A stretch of 64,000 bases of DNA from Mycobacterium sp. IS-1742. GTDB taxonomy: Bacteria; Actinomycetota; Actinomycetes; Mycobacteriales; Mycobacteriaceae. The translations under genes and the position numbers were made by a program. The notes under the pieces are model-generated. The model made no database searches. It was given only the letters and a program-made list of their open reading frames with translations, and was not told the DNA's origin. How positions within the stretch are numbered: position 1 is the first letter of the stretch; the number at the start of each line of letters is the position of its first letter. This document shows, in pieces, positions 42,146-54,253 of this stretch. The stretch covers positions 1 through 64,000 of the forward strand of contig NZ_LQIV01000001.1 of assembly GCF_001500125.1 (NCBI RefSeq). Reading direction: 5' to 3'.

Positions 42146-43681
42146 TCAGGGTCTGCGCAGCGCCGAGGCGTTGTCGTTGTCGACCTTTTCCAGCGGGATC
42201 CCGCTGCGGGCGGCCGTGGCGAGCATGTGCTCGATGACGTTCTTGCCGAGCGCCGACTCGCCGGGCAGCTCGATCGGGTAGTCGCCGTCGAAGCACGCCG
42301 AGCACAGCCGGGACGCGGGCTGTTCGGTCGCCGCGATCATGCCCTGCTGCGAGATGTAGCCGAGGGTGTCGGCGCCGATCGCGCGGCGGACGGCGTCGAG
42401 CATCTGGTCCTCGTCCTCGGCGCCGTTGGCGATCAACTCCGCGGGTGTGGCGAAGTCGATGCCGTAGAAGCACGGCCACCGCACCGGCGGGGAGGCGATG
42501 CGGACGTGGACCTCGACGGCGCCGGCTTCGCGCAGCATCCGGATCAGCGCCCGTTGGGTGTTGCCGCGCACGATCGAGTCGTCGACGACGATCAGCCGCT
42601 TTCCGCGGATGACCTCTTTGAGCGGGTTGAGTTTGAGACGGATGCCGAGCTGGCGGATCGTCTGCGACGGCTGGATGAAGGTGCGGCCGACGTAGGCGTT
42701 CTTCATCAGGCCCTGGCCGTACGGGATGCCCGATCCCTGCGCGTATCCGACGGCGGCGGGTGTGCCGGATTCGGGGACGCCGATCACCAGATCCGCCTCG
42801 ACCGGCATCTCGCTGGCCAGCCGGCGGCCGATGTCGACGCGGGTGGCATGGACGGACCGGCCGGCCAGGGTGCTGTCGGGCCGGGCCAGGTAGACGTATT
42901 CGAAGACGCACCCCTTCGGCGTGGGGTTGGCGAAGCGCGTGGACCGCACGCCGTCGGCGTCGATGGCCAGCAGCTCGCCGGGTTCGATGTCGCGGACGAA
43001 GGACGCGCCCACGATGTCGAGCGCGGCGGTCTCCGATGCCACCACCCAGCCGCGGTCCAGCCGCCCGAGCGACAGCGGGCGGACGCCGTACGGGTCGCGG
43101 GCGGCGTAGAGGGTGTTCTCGTCCATGAAGGTGAGGCAGAACGCGCCGCGCACGGTCGGCAGCAGTTCGAGGGCCGCCTGTTCGACGGTGGCGTCGGCGG
43201 CGCCGTGGGCGAGCAGCGCACCGAGGATGTCCGAGTCGGTGGTCGCGGCACCCGGGGTGCGGCCGTTGATCAGGCCGGCCTCCCGGGCGCGGGCGGCGAG
43301 TTCGGTGGTGTTGACCAGGTTGCCGTTGTGGCCGACCGCCACCCCCGTGCCTGCCAGGGTGTTGCGGAAGACGGGCTGGGCGTTCTCCCAGGTGGTCGAC
43401 CCGGTGGTCGAGTAGCGGCAGTGCCCGATCGCGACGTGTCCGTGCATGGCGGCCAGCGTCGGCTCGTCGAACACCTGGCTGACGAGGCCGAGATCCTTGA
43501 AGACCAACACCTGTGACCCGTCGGCGACCGCGATACCCGCGGCCTCCTGTCCGCGGTGTTGTAGCGCATACAGGCCGTAATAGGTGAGCTTGGCCACATC
43601 CTCACCGGGGGCCCAGACCCCGAAGACGCCGCATTCTTCGCGGGGATCGTTCTCGGGCTCGATGTCGTGGTGGCCGCTCAC
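42146..43681 (-). CDS. purF: PurF, amidophosphoribosyltransferase
   Basis: 511 residues, start GTG 43681. The glutaminase domain begins after a 16-residue propeptide with the catalytic Cys17 in EECGVFGVW; the PRPP loop is VVDDSIVRGNTQ; C-terminal Cys residues such as RLCSACFDGDYP probably bind the Fe-S cluster of the Bacillus-type enzyme. It performs the first committed step of purine synthesis. The upstream region is 92 bp and holds no clear riboswitch. Confidence 0.97.
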   Translation of the reverse strand: MSGHHDIEPENDPREECGVFGVWAPGEDVAKLTYYGLYALQHRGQEAAGIAVADGSQVLVFKDLGLVSQVFDEPTLAAMHGHVAIGHCRYSTTGSTTWENAQPVFRNTLAGTGVAVGHNGNLVNTTELAARAREAGLINGRTPGAATTDSDILGALLAHGAADATVEQAALELLPTVRGAFCLTFMDENTLYAARDPYGVRPLSLGRLDRGWVVASETAALDIVGASFVRDIEPGELLAIDADGVRSTRFANPTPKGCVFEYVYLARPDSTLAGRSVHATRVDIGRRLASEMPVEADLVIGVPESGTPAAVGYAQGSGIPYGQGLMKNAYVGRTFIQPSQTIRQLGIRLKLNPLKEVIRGKRLIVVDDSIVRGNTQRALIRMLREAGAVEVHVRIASPPVRWPCFYGIDFATPAELIANGAEDEDQMLDAVRRAIGADTLGYISQQGMIAATEQPASRLCSACFDGDYPIELPGESALGKNVIEHMLATAARSGIPLEKVDNDNASALRRP

Positions 43682-43773
43682 GATATGGCTGCTCCCAAGG
43701 GGCTGTGGCTGACGTGTCTGAGTCTACGGGCCGTATACCCGGTTATGGGAATCGGCGACGTGTGGTGAAACAT

Positions 43774-44178
43774 CTATTTCGCGGCGGCATTCCCCGGGGT
43801 CACGACAGGGAGCCAGGCCGCCAGTTCGGCGGCACGGGATCCGGACAGCTGCAGCGCACCGCTCACCACCGCCTCGTCGAAGGGCAGCAGGCCGGTGGCG
43901 ACCAGCAACCAGGTGCGCGGGTCGGTCTCCACGACGTTGGGTGGATTGCCCCGGGTGTGGGTGGGTCCCGCGATGCACTGCACGGCGACGAACGGGGGCA
44001 CCCGGACCTCCACGCTGGCCCCGGGGGCGAGCGCGGCCACGGTGCGGGCGGTCAATCGGACCGCCTCGGCGATCCGGTTGCGGTCGGGTGCCGGTGCGGT
44101 GTCGTCACGCAGCCAGTCGACGACGGCCGACACCGCAGCGCGGGTCTGCGCCGGATCGGCCGTGCGGCGGGCTGCCAT
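43774..44178 (-). CDS. Sterol-carrier-family protein
   Basis: 134 residues resembling the small Rv0807 family. VSAVVDWLRDDTAP and the SVEVRVPPFVAVQCI and PNVVETDPRTWLLVATGLLPFDEAV segments fit the SCP-X-like lipid-binding fold assigned to this family. No signal peptide is seen. It lies 92 bp upstream of purF on the same strand. Ligand unknown. Confidence 0.82.
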   Translation of the reverse strand: MAARRTADPAQTRAAVSAVVDWLRDDTAPAPDRNRIAEAVRLTARTVAALAPGASVEVRVPPFVAVQCIAGPTHTRGNPPNVVETDPRTWLLVATGLLPFDEAVVSGALQLSGSRAAELAAWLPVVTPGNAAAK

Positions 44179-44194
44179 ACCTTAGTGTCGCAAA

Positions 44195-45394
44195 GTGGCC
44201 AGTCGCCGCCGTCACCCGCCGTACCGGGTGGCGGGCGCGGTCGCGATCGCCGCGGTTTGCGTTGTGGCCGCGGCCATCTCCCTGCAGTTCCGCGGCGCTT
44301 TCGACGAGCGGGTGACGGTGACGCTGTTGTCCTCGCGCGCCGGGCTGGTGGTCGATCCGGGCGCGAAGGTGACGTTCAACGGGGTCGAGATCGGCAGGGC
44401 GGCGTCGATCGCCGCCCGCGCCGACGCGGCCGCGCCGGCCGAGTTGACGCTGGCGGTGGACCCGCGGTACCTGCGCGCCATCCCCGCCAACGTGGTCGCC
44501 GACATCCGGGCCAGCACCGTGTTCGGCAACAAGTACGTCGCGCTGCGGTCACCAGATCACCCTGCGCTCGGACCGCTTTCGCCCGACACCCCGATTCGGG
44601 CGGTGGGGGTGACCACCGAGTTCAACACGTTGTTCGAGACGGTGATGGGCCTGGCCGAGCAGGTGGATCCGGTGAAGCTCAATCGAACCCTCGCCGCCAC
44701 CGCCGCGGCGCTCTCCGGGCTCGGGGCACGGTTCGGCGGATCGCTCGACGATGCTGTCGCGATCCTGGACGACCTCAATCCCCGCATGCCCCAGCTGCGT
44801 TTCGACGTCGCACGCGCCGCGGATCTGGCCGACATCTATGCCGAGGCCTCGCCTGACCTGTTCTCGGCACTCGACCACGCCGCCGTCACGGCGGCCACGG
44901 TGCACGCCCGCCGTTCCGACCTCGACACGGCGCTGCTCGCGGCGGCCGGCTTCACGTCGGGCGCCGAGACGCTGCAGCGGGCCGGTCCCTATCTGGTCCG
45001 CGACGCCACCGATCTGCGGCCGACCGCCAAGCTGCTGGATGACTACCGAGGCATGATCTTCTGCACGATCCGCAACTATCACGACGTCGCGCCGGAAATC
45101 CACCGGACGCTGGGCGGGGACAACGGCTACGCGCTGCGGGCCGCGGGGACCGTGCTCGGCGCGGGCAACCCCTACGTGTACCCGGACAACCTGCCCCGGA
45201 TCAACGCCCGCGGCGGACCGGGCGGCAGGCCGGGCTGCTGGCAGAAGATCACCCGCGAGTTGTGGCCGCATCCCTATCTGGTGATCGACGCCGGTTACAG
45301 CCTGGCGCCGTACAACCACGCCGAACTCGGCCAACCGCTCGCGATGGACTACGTGTGGGGGCGCCAGCTCGGCGAGTTGACCATCAATCCCTGA
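44195..45394 (+). CDS. Orphan Mce-family protein (MlaD domain)
   Basis: 399 residues from GTG 44195. An N-terminal membrane anchor (VAGAVAIAAVCVVAAAISL) is followed by the MlaD/Mce domain: TVTLLSSRAGLVVDPGAKVTFNGVEIG and VVADIRASTVFGNKYVAL, then the helical Mce region (TLFETVMGLAEQVDPVKLN). The motif GxKVxxxGVxIG is clear. Mce proteins form the extracellular tube of lipid importers and normally come in sets of six with YrbE permeases; here there are none, so it stands alone. Closest in form to MceA. It is divergent from the SCP-like gene by 16 bp. Confidence 0.9.
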   Translation: MASRRRHPPYRVAGAVAIAAVCVVAAAISLQFRGAFDERVTVTLLSSRAGLVVDPGAKVTFNGVEIGRAASIAARADAAAPAELTLAVDPRYLRAIPANVVADIRASTVFGNKYVALRSPDHPALGPLSPDTPIRAVGVTTEFNTLFETVMGLAEQVDPVKLNRTLAATAAALSGLGARFGGSLDDAVAILDDLNPRMPQLRFDVARAADLADIYAEASPDLFSALDHAAVTAATVHARRSDLDTALLAAAGFTSGAETLQRAGPYLVRDATDLRPTAKLLDDYRGMIFCTIRNYHDVAPEIHRTLGGDNGYALRAAGTVLGAGNPYVYPDNLPRINARGGPGGRPGCWQKITRELWPHPYLVIDAGYSLAPYNHAELGQPLAMDYVWGRQLGELTINP

Positions 45395-46016
45395 CCCCGT
45401 GCCGCCGCTGGGCGGCCAGCGCGGCCAGGGCACCGGACTCGTTGAGCGCCAGATGCGCGAGCATCGGCGCGACCAGACTGCCGGACCGCTCCCCCAGCCG
45501 CGCGAAGACCCATCCCGCGACCCCGGTGGTGAGGACGGTGCCGGCCAGCGGCTCCCCGGCGGCGCGGGCGTCCGCGATGTGCGAGAGACCGAAGGCGACC
45601 GACTGCAGCAGCCGCCCCCGCGTCGGTCCGAACGCGGCGGCCGCGAGGTGTCCCAGCACCCCGCGGTACGCGACTTCCTCGGCCCACACCGTCCCGAGCG
45701 GGATGCGCAGCATCAGCCAATATGACGGCGCCGCAGGGAGATTCCGAGCGTTCAACGCGGCGCGGACCCCGGGCGCCGCGCTGGCCGCGGCGACGCCGGT
45801 GGTCACGACAGCCGCGGCGACCCCGCCGGTGCGCAGTCCACTCCGCAGCGCCGCACTACGCAGTCCGAGCGGCGCACCGGCGGCGACCGCCAGCGCCGCA
45901 CTGAACGCGCCGTGTGCGACCGCGGCCCACCGCTCGGGCAGCCGCGGGCTGACCAGACCACTCAGCGCGACCAACACGCCGGCCAGCGTCAGTGCGGTTG
46001 CCTCGTTGCGGCGCAT
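45384..46016 (-). CDS. CPBP-family intramembrane metalloprotease
   Basis: 210 residues with several membrane segments. The signature EEVAYRG (113-119) is the Glu-Glu-xxx-Arg motif of the CPBP/Abi family, and a second motif SVAFGLSHIADA gives H146. These enzymes process prenylated or membrane proteins; the target here is unknown. The start ATG overlaps the stop of the abhydrolase gene by one base. The position resembles that of Rv0804 next to purL. Confidence 0.85.
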   Translation of the reverse strand: MRRNEATALTLAGVLVALSGLVSPRLPERWAAVAHGAFSAALAVAAGAPLGLRSAALRSGLRTGGVAAAVVTTGVAAASAAPGVRAALNARNLPAAPSYWLMLRIPLGTVWAEEVAYRGVLGHLAAAAFGPTRGRLLQSVAFGLSHIADARAAGEPLAGTVLTTGVAGWVFARLGERSGSLVAPMLAHLALNESGALAALAAQRRHGVRD

Positions 46017-47769
46017 CAGTATTCGGGACCGCTGACGTTCTGCATCGCGCTCCGGACACGCTCGGTGTCCCCCGGGGTCCACCCGGGTGGCGGCGCGACG
46101 GCCACCCAGCCGTCGAGAACGGAGTCGCCGTAGTTGTGCCCGTGTCCGCCCGGCATGCTCGACGCGTTGGTCATATCGGCACCCACCTGCCAGAACGTGA
46201 TGATCGGATACCAGCGCATCGAGGCGGTGCGGTCGTGACCCGGCGGCTCGCGCAGCCAATCGGGGCGGGCGGTGAGCAGATCCGGTGAGTACCAGACGAT
46301 CGGATCGGACGCGTGCTGCAGGAACAGCACTCGGGTGCCCTGCCATGGCGCCTGCGTGTCGCGGGCGATCTCGGCCGGATCGGCGGCCTGGGAGAACCGC
46401 ACCGTGCGGCCCCCGTCGTAGCGCGGTTCGACCTCCGGTGTGCCAGGGTCGCGGCGATCGATGATCGCCTTCCACAGCGAGCTGGCGTTGGGCGGCCCGA
46501 CCCACAGCACCGACGAGAAGCCCATGTCGCCGATGTCGGGCAGCCACGCGAACGCGGCCTGTCCGGCCATCGAGCCCAAACTCTCGCCGTAGAGAGCGAG
46601 TTTCGGGCGCTGCTGAGGCGGACGTTGCGACCACCGCTGCTGCACGGCGTCGATCAGCATGCGACCCGACTCCATGGACCGTTGCTGGTCGCCGAGGAAC
46701 GAGATCCAGCTCGGCAGATACGAATACTGCATCGCCACCATCGCGGTGTCGCCGTTGTACATCAGCTCGATCGCCCGTGCGGCGACCGGGTTGACCCACC
46801 CGGTGCCCGTGGTGGGCACGATCACGAGCAGTTCGCGGTCGAAGGCCCCCGTCCGCTCGAGTTCACTGAGCACCACGGCGATTCGCTGTTCATCGGTGTC
46901 GGCGGTCTGCAACCCGGCGTAGACGCGGATCGGCTCCTGTGCGGGCCTGCCGTTGACCCGCTGGAGTTCTTGCGCGTCCGGTCCGCTGGCGACGAAGTTA
47001 CGCCCCTGATAGCCGAGGCTCTCCCACGACGCGAACGATGTTGCGCTGCCGGATCTTTCGGGTTGGTCGGGCTGACTAACGCCCTCGCGCGTCGTGGTGT
47101 TCTGCGGCTGGAAGACGCGGCTGGCACCGGCGAGGAACCCCTGCAGCAGTACGCCGTTGATCAACGTGATGAGCAGGACGACGATGACCGCCGTGCCGAT
47201 CAGCAGCGCCATCTCGTCGCTCAGCCGCCACCGGCGGATGAGCCAGCGAGCCAGCGTCTTGATGATGTCGAGCACGACGCGGCTGACCGCGACGCACACC
47301 CCGGCCGCGAGCGCCGAGACCACCAGCACACGAAGGTAGGCCGACGTCTCCGGTCCCGGCAGACCCATCTCGGCCGAGACCTGCCGCTGCCAGGCGGCGG
47401 CGGGTATGAGCATGAGGAGGCACGCGGCGACCGCCAGCCCGACGATGCCGACCTTGAGCGCGGACAGCGTCCGCCGGGACGGGGGCCACCAGGGTCGGCC
47501 CCGTAAGACGAAACGGCCCACCATCGTCGAGATGAAGACGCCGATGCCGTAGCCGATGGCGGCGTTCAACCCTCCGATCAGGCCCTGGAAGAGCCAGCCG
47601 CGCGGGAGCAGAGAAGGGGTCAGGGACAGGCAGAAGAACAGGGCGCCGACGGCGGCGCCGGTGAAGTCGAGCCGGATGAGGCCCCACGCCCAGACGAGCA
47701 CCGGGTGGCGCCGCGGGCGTTCGGGGGTGTCGGTGACGGTGTCACCGGCGGTGTGGTCGGTCTGCGCTC

Positions 47770-47773
<4 letters not shown>
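46016..47773 (-). CDS. Membrane-bound alpha/beta-hydrolase family protein (PF10081-like)
   Basis: 585 residues. The N-terminal half has about five membrane segments ([55 protein letters not shown] and others); the C-terminal half is an alpha/beta hydrolase with nucleophile elbow [10 protein letters not shown] and a likely catalytic His near the end (GGHGHNY). Members are annotated as uncharacterised abhydrolases of actinobacteria. Start GTG 47773 overlaps the purL stop (GTGA). A GTG at 47737 is possible. Substrate unknown. Confidence 0.87.
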
Positions 47774-50079
<2,306 letters not shown>

Positions 50080-50088
50080 GCCGACAGT

Positions 50089-51321
50089 CTATTTCCCCGG
50101 GCCGGTGCGCTCCGCGTCGCGGGACGACGGGTACCGCGTGGCGTAGGCCCGGGCGACCGCTGGCGCCGCCGCCCCGTGCAGGACGACGCTGCCCAGGACG
50201 CACAGCACGACGACCAGGCCCACGGTGTGCTCGTCGGTCCCGTCGAGCACGTTGAACGCGAGCAGACCGAACACGATCGTCGTGGTCCCCCGTGGCCCGA
50301 GCCCGCCGACGAGCAGGCGTTCGGGCGGTTCGAAGCGGGTCCCGAGCATGCCGATCAGCACCGGGAAAATGCGGACGACGGTCAGCGCCAGCAGGCTGAA
50401 CACGACGGCGCCGAGCGTGACGCCGCCCTCGAAGATGGCCACCGCGGCCACGCCGAAGGCGAACCACATACCGACGGTGAGCAGGAACCCGACGTCGTCG
50501 ACGAGTTCGAGGTCGTTGTGGACGTCGTCGGAGTGCCGCAGATATCTGAACGCGATGCCGCAGACGAACGCCGACACGAAGCCGTTGCCGTCGATGGCCA
50601 GGCTCAGGCCGAAGGCCAGCAGCGGCGCGGCGACGAGGACCAGGCGGTGGGACTGGTGGGTGGTCCAGCCCCGCTCCTGCGCGGCGTTGACCGCGAGCGC
50701 GAGGAGGGTGCCGACGAAAAGGCCCACCAGGATGGCCTTGGCGGCCTGAGGCACCGCCGCCTCGATCGCCTGCAGCGGGGTGTCGGCGCGGGTGTCCTGG
50801 TCGGCGAGCACCAGGGCGAAGATGAAGAGCGGCGAGACGATGCCGTCGTTGTACCCGGCCTCGACGTTGAGCAGATCGCGCACCCGTTCGGGCACTCGCC
50901 GGTCACGCAGGATCGACGACACCGGTGCGAAGTCGATCGGCACGACGATGCAGGCGATCACCAAAAGCACCGCCCACGACGAACCGGGCAGCAGCCAGAG
51001 CCCGAGGACCAGGGCGGCGGCGATACCCAGGGGCAGTGCCACGAACAGGACCCGCAGCGCGGCCTTAGGCTCGTAGCCGAAGAGGCCGCCGCGCACGTCG
51101 GTGGCGTCGACGAAAAGCAGGATGGCCAGGATGATTTCGGCGACGTGCTCGGCGATCTCGGTGTTGAGGCCGTCCGCCACGCGGTCGGAGGTGGCGAGCC
51201 CGATGACCATCCCGGCCAGGACGATCACCATGGGGGCGGTGACGCGCCATCGCTCCATGCGCCGGGCCAGCACCCCCCACCCGGCCAGCACGGCGGACAC
51301 CGCGATCAGCGACAGCAACAC
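50089..51321 (-). CDS. Cation:proton antiporter (CPA1-type)
   Basis: 410 residues with about eleven membrane segments; the ion-binding segment includes VVPIDFAPVSSIL with an Asp, followed by ERVRDLLNVEAGYNDGIVSPLFIFAL (the NEAGxND-like Asp motif of Na+/H+ antiporters) and GGLGPRGTTTIVFGLLAF. It should exchange Na+ or K+ for protons at the membrane. GTG start at 51321. The first 16 codons are repeated at 54305-54352 (remnant). Confidence 0.9.
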   Translation of the reverse strand: MLLSLIAVSAVLAGWGVLARRMERWRVTAPMVIVLAGMVIGLATSDRVADGLNTEIAEHVAEIILAILLFVDATDVRGGLFGYEPKAALRVLFVALPLGIAAALVLGLWLLPGSSWAVLLVIACIVVPIDFAPVSSILRDRRVPERVRDLLNVEAGYNDGIVSPLFIFALVLADQDTRADTPLQAIEAAVPQAAKAILVGLFVGTLLALAVNAAQERGWTTHQSHRLVLVAAPLLAFGLSLAIDGNGFVSAFVCGIAFRYLRHSDDVHNDLELVDDVGFLLTVGMWFAFGVAAVAIFEGGVTLGAVVFSLLALTVVRIFPVLIGMLGTRFEPPERLLVGGLGPRGTTTIVFGLLAFNVLDGTDEHTVGLVVVLCVLGSVVLHGAAAPAVARAYATRYPSSRDAERTGPGK

Positions 51322-51426
51322 GACGGCGATCTTTCCAGGCGGCGTCGCGATCGCGACCCGAGACGCGACAAGGCCTCCTGCCGGTCGACTCCGTCCCCCA
51401 CAGAGTCGATGGCAGGAGGCCTTGGG
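51276..51426. repeat. Direct repeat, copy 1: antiporter 5' end plus hairpin
   Basis: About 150 bp in which CCCCACCCGGCCAG (antiporter codons), GCGATCGCGACCCGAGA and the long hairpin are shared with 54306-54455 in the same orientation, with only scattered differences. It covers the antiporter start and the intergenic gap up to the PE-PPE-like stop codon. Confidence 0.85.
51370..51423. terminator. Long hairpin terminator, copy 1
   Basis: AAGGCCTCCTGCC (51370-51382) pairs with GGCAGGAGGCCTT (51411-51423); inside, GTCGACTC pairs with GAGTCGAT-like sequence, giving a nearly continuous stem of 20 bp around a C-rich loop. It is just after the stop of the PE-PPE-like gene and upstream of the antiporter start. 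Confidence 0.85.
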
Positions 51427-51437
51427 GTCTCGCGCTG

Positions 51438-53780
51438 TTACTGCGCCGGTTCGTTGGCGGTGTCGGCGGTGTCGTTGTCGGTTGTGGTGGTCCTCGACGG
51501 CGGGGTGAGGGCCTTCTTGACCCCATCCCGCAGGTCGTCGGCGGCGTCGTTCAGGCGGTCGCCCACCTGATCGATCGACCGCTCGATGGCCTTCGAGATC
51601 TGGCCGCCCCTGAACTGCGGGCCACGGTTGACGGCCTTCTCCTCGTCACCGTTGGGAGCTGCGTTCTCCTCGCCGTCGAGCACGACCTTCGGAGCGTCGC
51701 CCGAGTTGTCCGCCGGCGGCAGATCGGAGGTGAGATCGCCGGCGGGCTGACCCGGCTGTTCGGCCCCCGCCACCTTCAGCGTGGCTTCGATGTCCTCATC
51801 GCCCACGTCGCCCGCGGCGTCGTCCTTCGTGATCCGGACGTCGGCCGGCGCGTTGGGCAGATCCGCGAGGGCGCCGAGCAGCGCCTCGTTGATGCGTTCC
51901 GTGAGGGCCCACAGGCTGTCGCGGAAGGCGGTGACGTTGCCGGCCGCGTCCGCGGGCAGCGCATCGCGCAGCCCGTAGAGCGCCGGGTCGGCGATCCACA
52001 GTGGGGCGTCGACGGTGTTCTCGATGAGATCCGCCAGCGCTTCCGGACCGCCCTCGGCGAGGGCCGCCAGGCGTGTCGGTCCCAGCACCGTCGCGGCGAG
52101 CAACCGAAGGCCACTGGCGCCGAGGCCTTCGCCCACGTCGAACGCGGAGTCCACGGGGCTCGTGGGCGGGGTGTATTCCACCGGCGCCTCGCGCTCGAAG
52201 GCGATGTTGAGGGTCCGCGCCAGCGTCTCGCCGAGTCGCGTCAGCGGATCGTCGGAGCCGCCGACCGGCGGTGCCGCGGCCGCCGCGAGTGCGCTGGTCG
52301 AATTCAGGTCGGGCAGAACGAGATTGCCGCCGATGAGCTCGGCCAGATCGGGGAAGGCGTTCAACAGATCGGGCAGCTCCGCCGGACCGGTCGGCAGACC
52401 GAGCAGGCCGGCGATGATCGCCAGCGGGTTCGGGCCGGCCAGCGGTCCCCGGACGCCGGGGATGCCGGTGAAGAAGGAGTTTTGCACACCCGCGGCGAAC
52501 GCCGTGACGAGATCCCCGGGCACCTGGCCCCAGTCGACGTTCTCGGGGAAGGTGAAGAACGGCGCGTACTCGCTGCCGAAGTTCCCCGAGAAGTCGCGGG
52601 GATACGGATCGAGCGGAATGCTCATGTCCTGGGTGACGTTCGTGTAGCCCAGGTTGACCAGGATCTTCAGCGCCGGTTCGATCGCGTCGGCGAACGGGTT
52701 GGTGAAACCGAACACCCCGCCGGTGAAGAGGTTGGCGAAGTCGGTCGGATACCGGAAGGGCTCCAGCAGCGGCAGACTGTCGACGGGAACGGTGAGGAAC
52801 AAGTTGCCGTTGCCGCCTGGAAGCCCGAGCAGGCTCGCGAGGACTGCCGGTAGGCCGGCCTCCGCTTGTTCGCCGACTGCCCCGAGATCGGCGCCGCGCA
52901 GGATGTACGTCGGGAAGGCGAACGCCGCCGCCGAGTTGGCCAGCGAGAACGGGTTCGGCCACGAGGGGAAGTCTGACAGCGTGTCATACTCGACGGTGGC
53001 GTCGATCTTGATGGGTCGGAATGCGTTGCCCAGCAGCGGATTCCCAGAGTTCTCCACATCTGGTGTGACGACGCTCTCGTAGCCGAAGATCCGCAAGAAC
53101 GGGTCGAGCACGGGTGCGAACCGCGCCGCGATGCCGCCGTCGGCTCGGCCAGGATTGCGCAACAGAATCAGCGGAAGAAAAGTGTTCGGTGATCGATCGG
53201 TTTCGGTGAAGTACTCCTCGATCTGGGGATACGCGATTCCGACCGCCAGCGACCCGAGACCGAAGCCGATCACGATCGGAACGCGCGCGCCCCCGAGAAG
53301 ACCACCGATCACGGGCGCGAAAGCGGCGCCCTCCGGGCCGAGGAGTTGCGACAACAGCGGACCGAGGACCGCGGCCAGTGCGGCGCCGTTCACGACCGTG
53401 TCGGTACCGGTCACCTCATCGACGATGAGTGGTGGGAATGCGGGTACGTAGCCGAGGTTGAGTCCGAACAGCGCGGCGAGACCGAACGGCGGACCGGTCG
53501 TGACCAAGTTGATTCCGGCCAGTTCGAGTGCATCCAGTGGGCCGTTGATGCTCCCGAGATCGACACCCAGCGCCCCGAGCAGCGGCGCGAGGTTGAGCGC
53601 ATCGGTCAACGCGAGGTTCTGCACCTCGGCGGCGACCGCCCTCGCTTCAACGAGAGGCAGCGCGCTGGCCGACGGAGCCGTGAGTCCCATCGTCATTGCG
53701 GCGGACGTGGCCGCCACGCCCCCCGCGATTGCCGCCTTCTTGATGCTTGTCCGGGCTGATCCGCCCCAGTGTTTCGCCAC
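51438..53780 (-). CDS. Large secreted PE-PPE-domain-like protein with degenerate hydrolase site
   Basis: 780 residues from GTG 53780 (GGAGGGG site 7 nt upstream). A twin-basic signal peptide ends at about residue 40 (VAKHWGGSARTSIKKAAIAG, then ...APSASA). The middle (about 120-450) resembles the PE-PPE alpha/beta-hydrolase domain: ILLRNPGRADGGIAARF (205-221), YDTLSDFPSWPNPFSLAN and FADAIEPALKILVNLGYTNV. At the nucleophile elbow there is GFGLG (172-176) where GxSxG is expected, so the serine seems to be lost. The C-terminal 200 residues are disordered and acidic, ending in a basic patch (KAIERSIDQVGDRL). No PE or PPE N-terminal helix pair is present. Confidence 0.82.
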   Translation of the reverse strand: MAKHWGGSARTSIKKAAIAGGVAATSAAMTMGLTAPSASALPLVEARAVAAEVQNLALTDALNLAPLLGALGVDLGSINGPLDALELAGINLVTTGPPFGLAALFGLNLGYVPAFPPLIVDEVTGTDTVVNGAALAAVLGPLLSQLLGPEGAAFAPVIGGLLGGARVPIVIGFGLGSLAVGIAYPQIEEYFTETDRSPNTFLPLILLRNPGRADGGIAARFAPVLDPFLRIFGYESVVTPDVENSGNPLLGNAFRPIKIDATVEYDTLSDFPSWPNPFSLANSAAAFAFPTYILRGADLGAVGEQAEAGLPAVLASLLGLPGGNGNLFLTVPVDSLPLLEPFRYPTDFANLFTGGVFGFTNPFADAIEPALKILVNLGYTNVTQDMSIPLDPYPRDFSGNFGSEYAPFFTFPENVDWGQVPGDLVTAFAAGVQNSFFTGIPGVRGPLAGPNPLAIIAGLLGLPTGPAELPDLLNAFPDLAELIGGNLVLPDLNSTSALAAAAAPPVGGSDDPLTRLGETLARTLNIAFEREAPVEYTPPTSPVDSAFDVGEGLGASGLRLLAATVLGPTRLAALAEGGPEALADLIENTVDAPLWIADPALYGLRDALPADAAGNVTAFRDSLWALTERINEALLGALADLPNAPADVRITKDDAAGDVGDEDIEATLKVAGAEQPGQPAGDLTSDLPPADNSGDAPKVVLDGEENAAPNGDEEKAVNRGPQFRGGQISKAIERSIDQVGDRLNDAADDLRDGVKKALTPPSRTTTTDNDTADTANEPAQ

Positions 53781-53792
53781 GCCTGTTCCCCT

Positions 53793-53884
53793 CCAGCAAC
53801 TTCCTGATGTTGTGTGAGGAAAATAACACCGATTATCAAGATCATGAGACGAGGCTGAGTTTCTCCTGAGAGAAGGTTGCACGG
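53793..53884. repeat. Promoter-region repeat, copy 1 (upstream of PE-PPE-like gene)
   Basis: 92 bp immediately upstream of the PE-PPE-like start, containing CTGAG and CCTGAGAGAAGGTTGC. A 92-bp segment at 54490-54581 matches it, best at the end (21 of 26 bases). 53885-54253 shows no convincing gene; it is less GC-biased and holds only short shadow frames. Confidence 0.65.
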
Positions 53885-54253
53885 TCAACTAGGAAACATC
53901 GTGGCCACAGCGCGTACCAGCAACTTCCCGGGATTACCACCGGTGATCTTGCCGGAATTTCGAAGTCTTCGGGCGGCACCCGTTCCAGGTGAGGCGGCCT
54001 CTGCCGATGACGCTCGGCTGGTCGGTATTCAAGCAGTTCAACGGCGTGGCTTCGGCCGCATACCGCATGCGCGTCGGTCGCTCCCGAGCGTCGCGGCAGG
54101 CCCGTAGGGAGCCGCATCGACCGTCGAAACGTGTCGCCATAGGCAATATTCAGCGTGCGACAGATCTTTCGCCAGAGTAGCGCGTTTGCGCACACGACGG
54201 CCGCTCATCGGCTGAGAACCATCCCCCGCCTGGAAAACCAAAGGACGCATACT

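Noticed and set aside
43682-43773. Possible purine riboswitch or PurR-type box before purF
   Set aside because: The 92-bp gap shows no aptamer-like stems and no clear repeated box; nothing could be supported.
53877-54250. Short frames on both strands between the PE-PPE-like gene and the antiporter fragment
   Set aside because: They differ on every strand, lack ribosome sites and domain motifs, and lie in the promoter/duplication debris.
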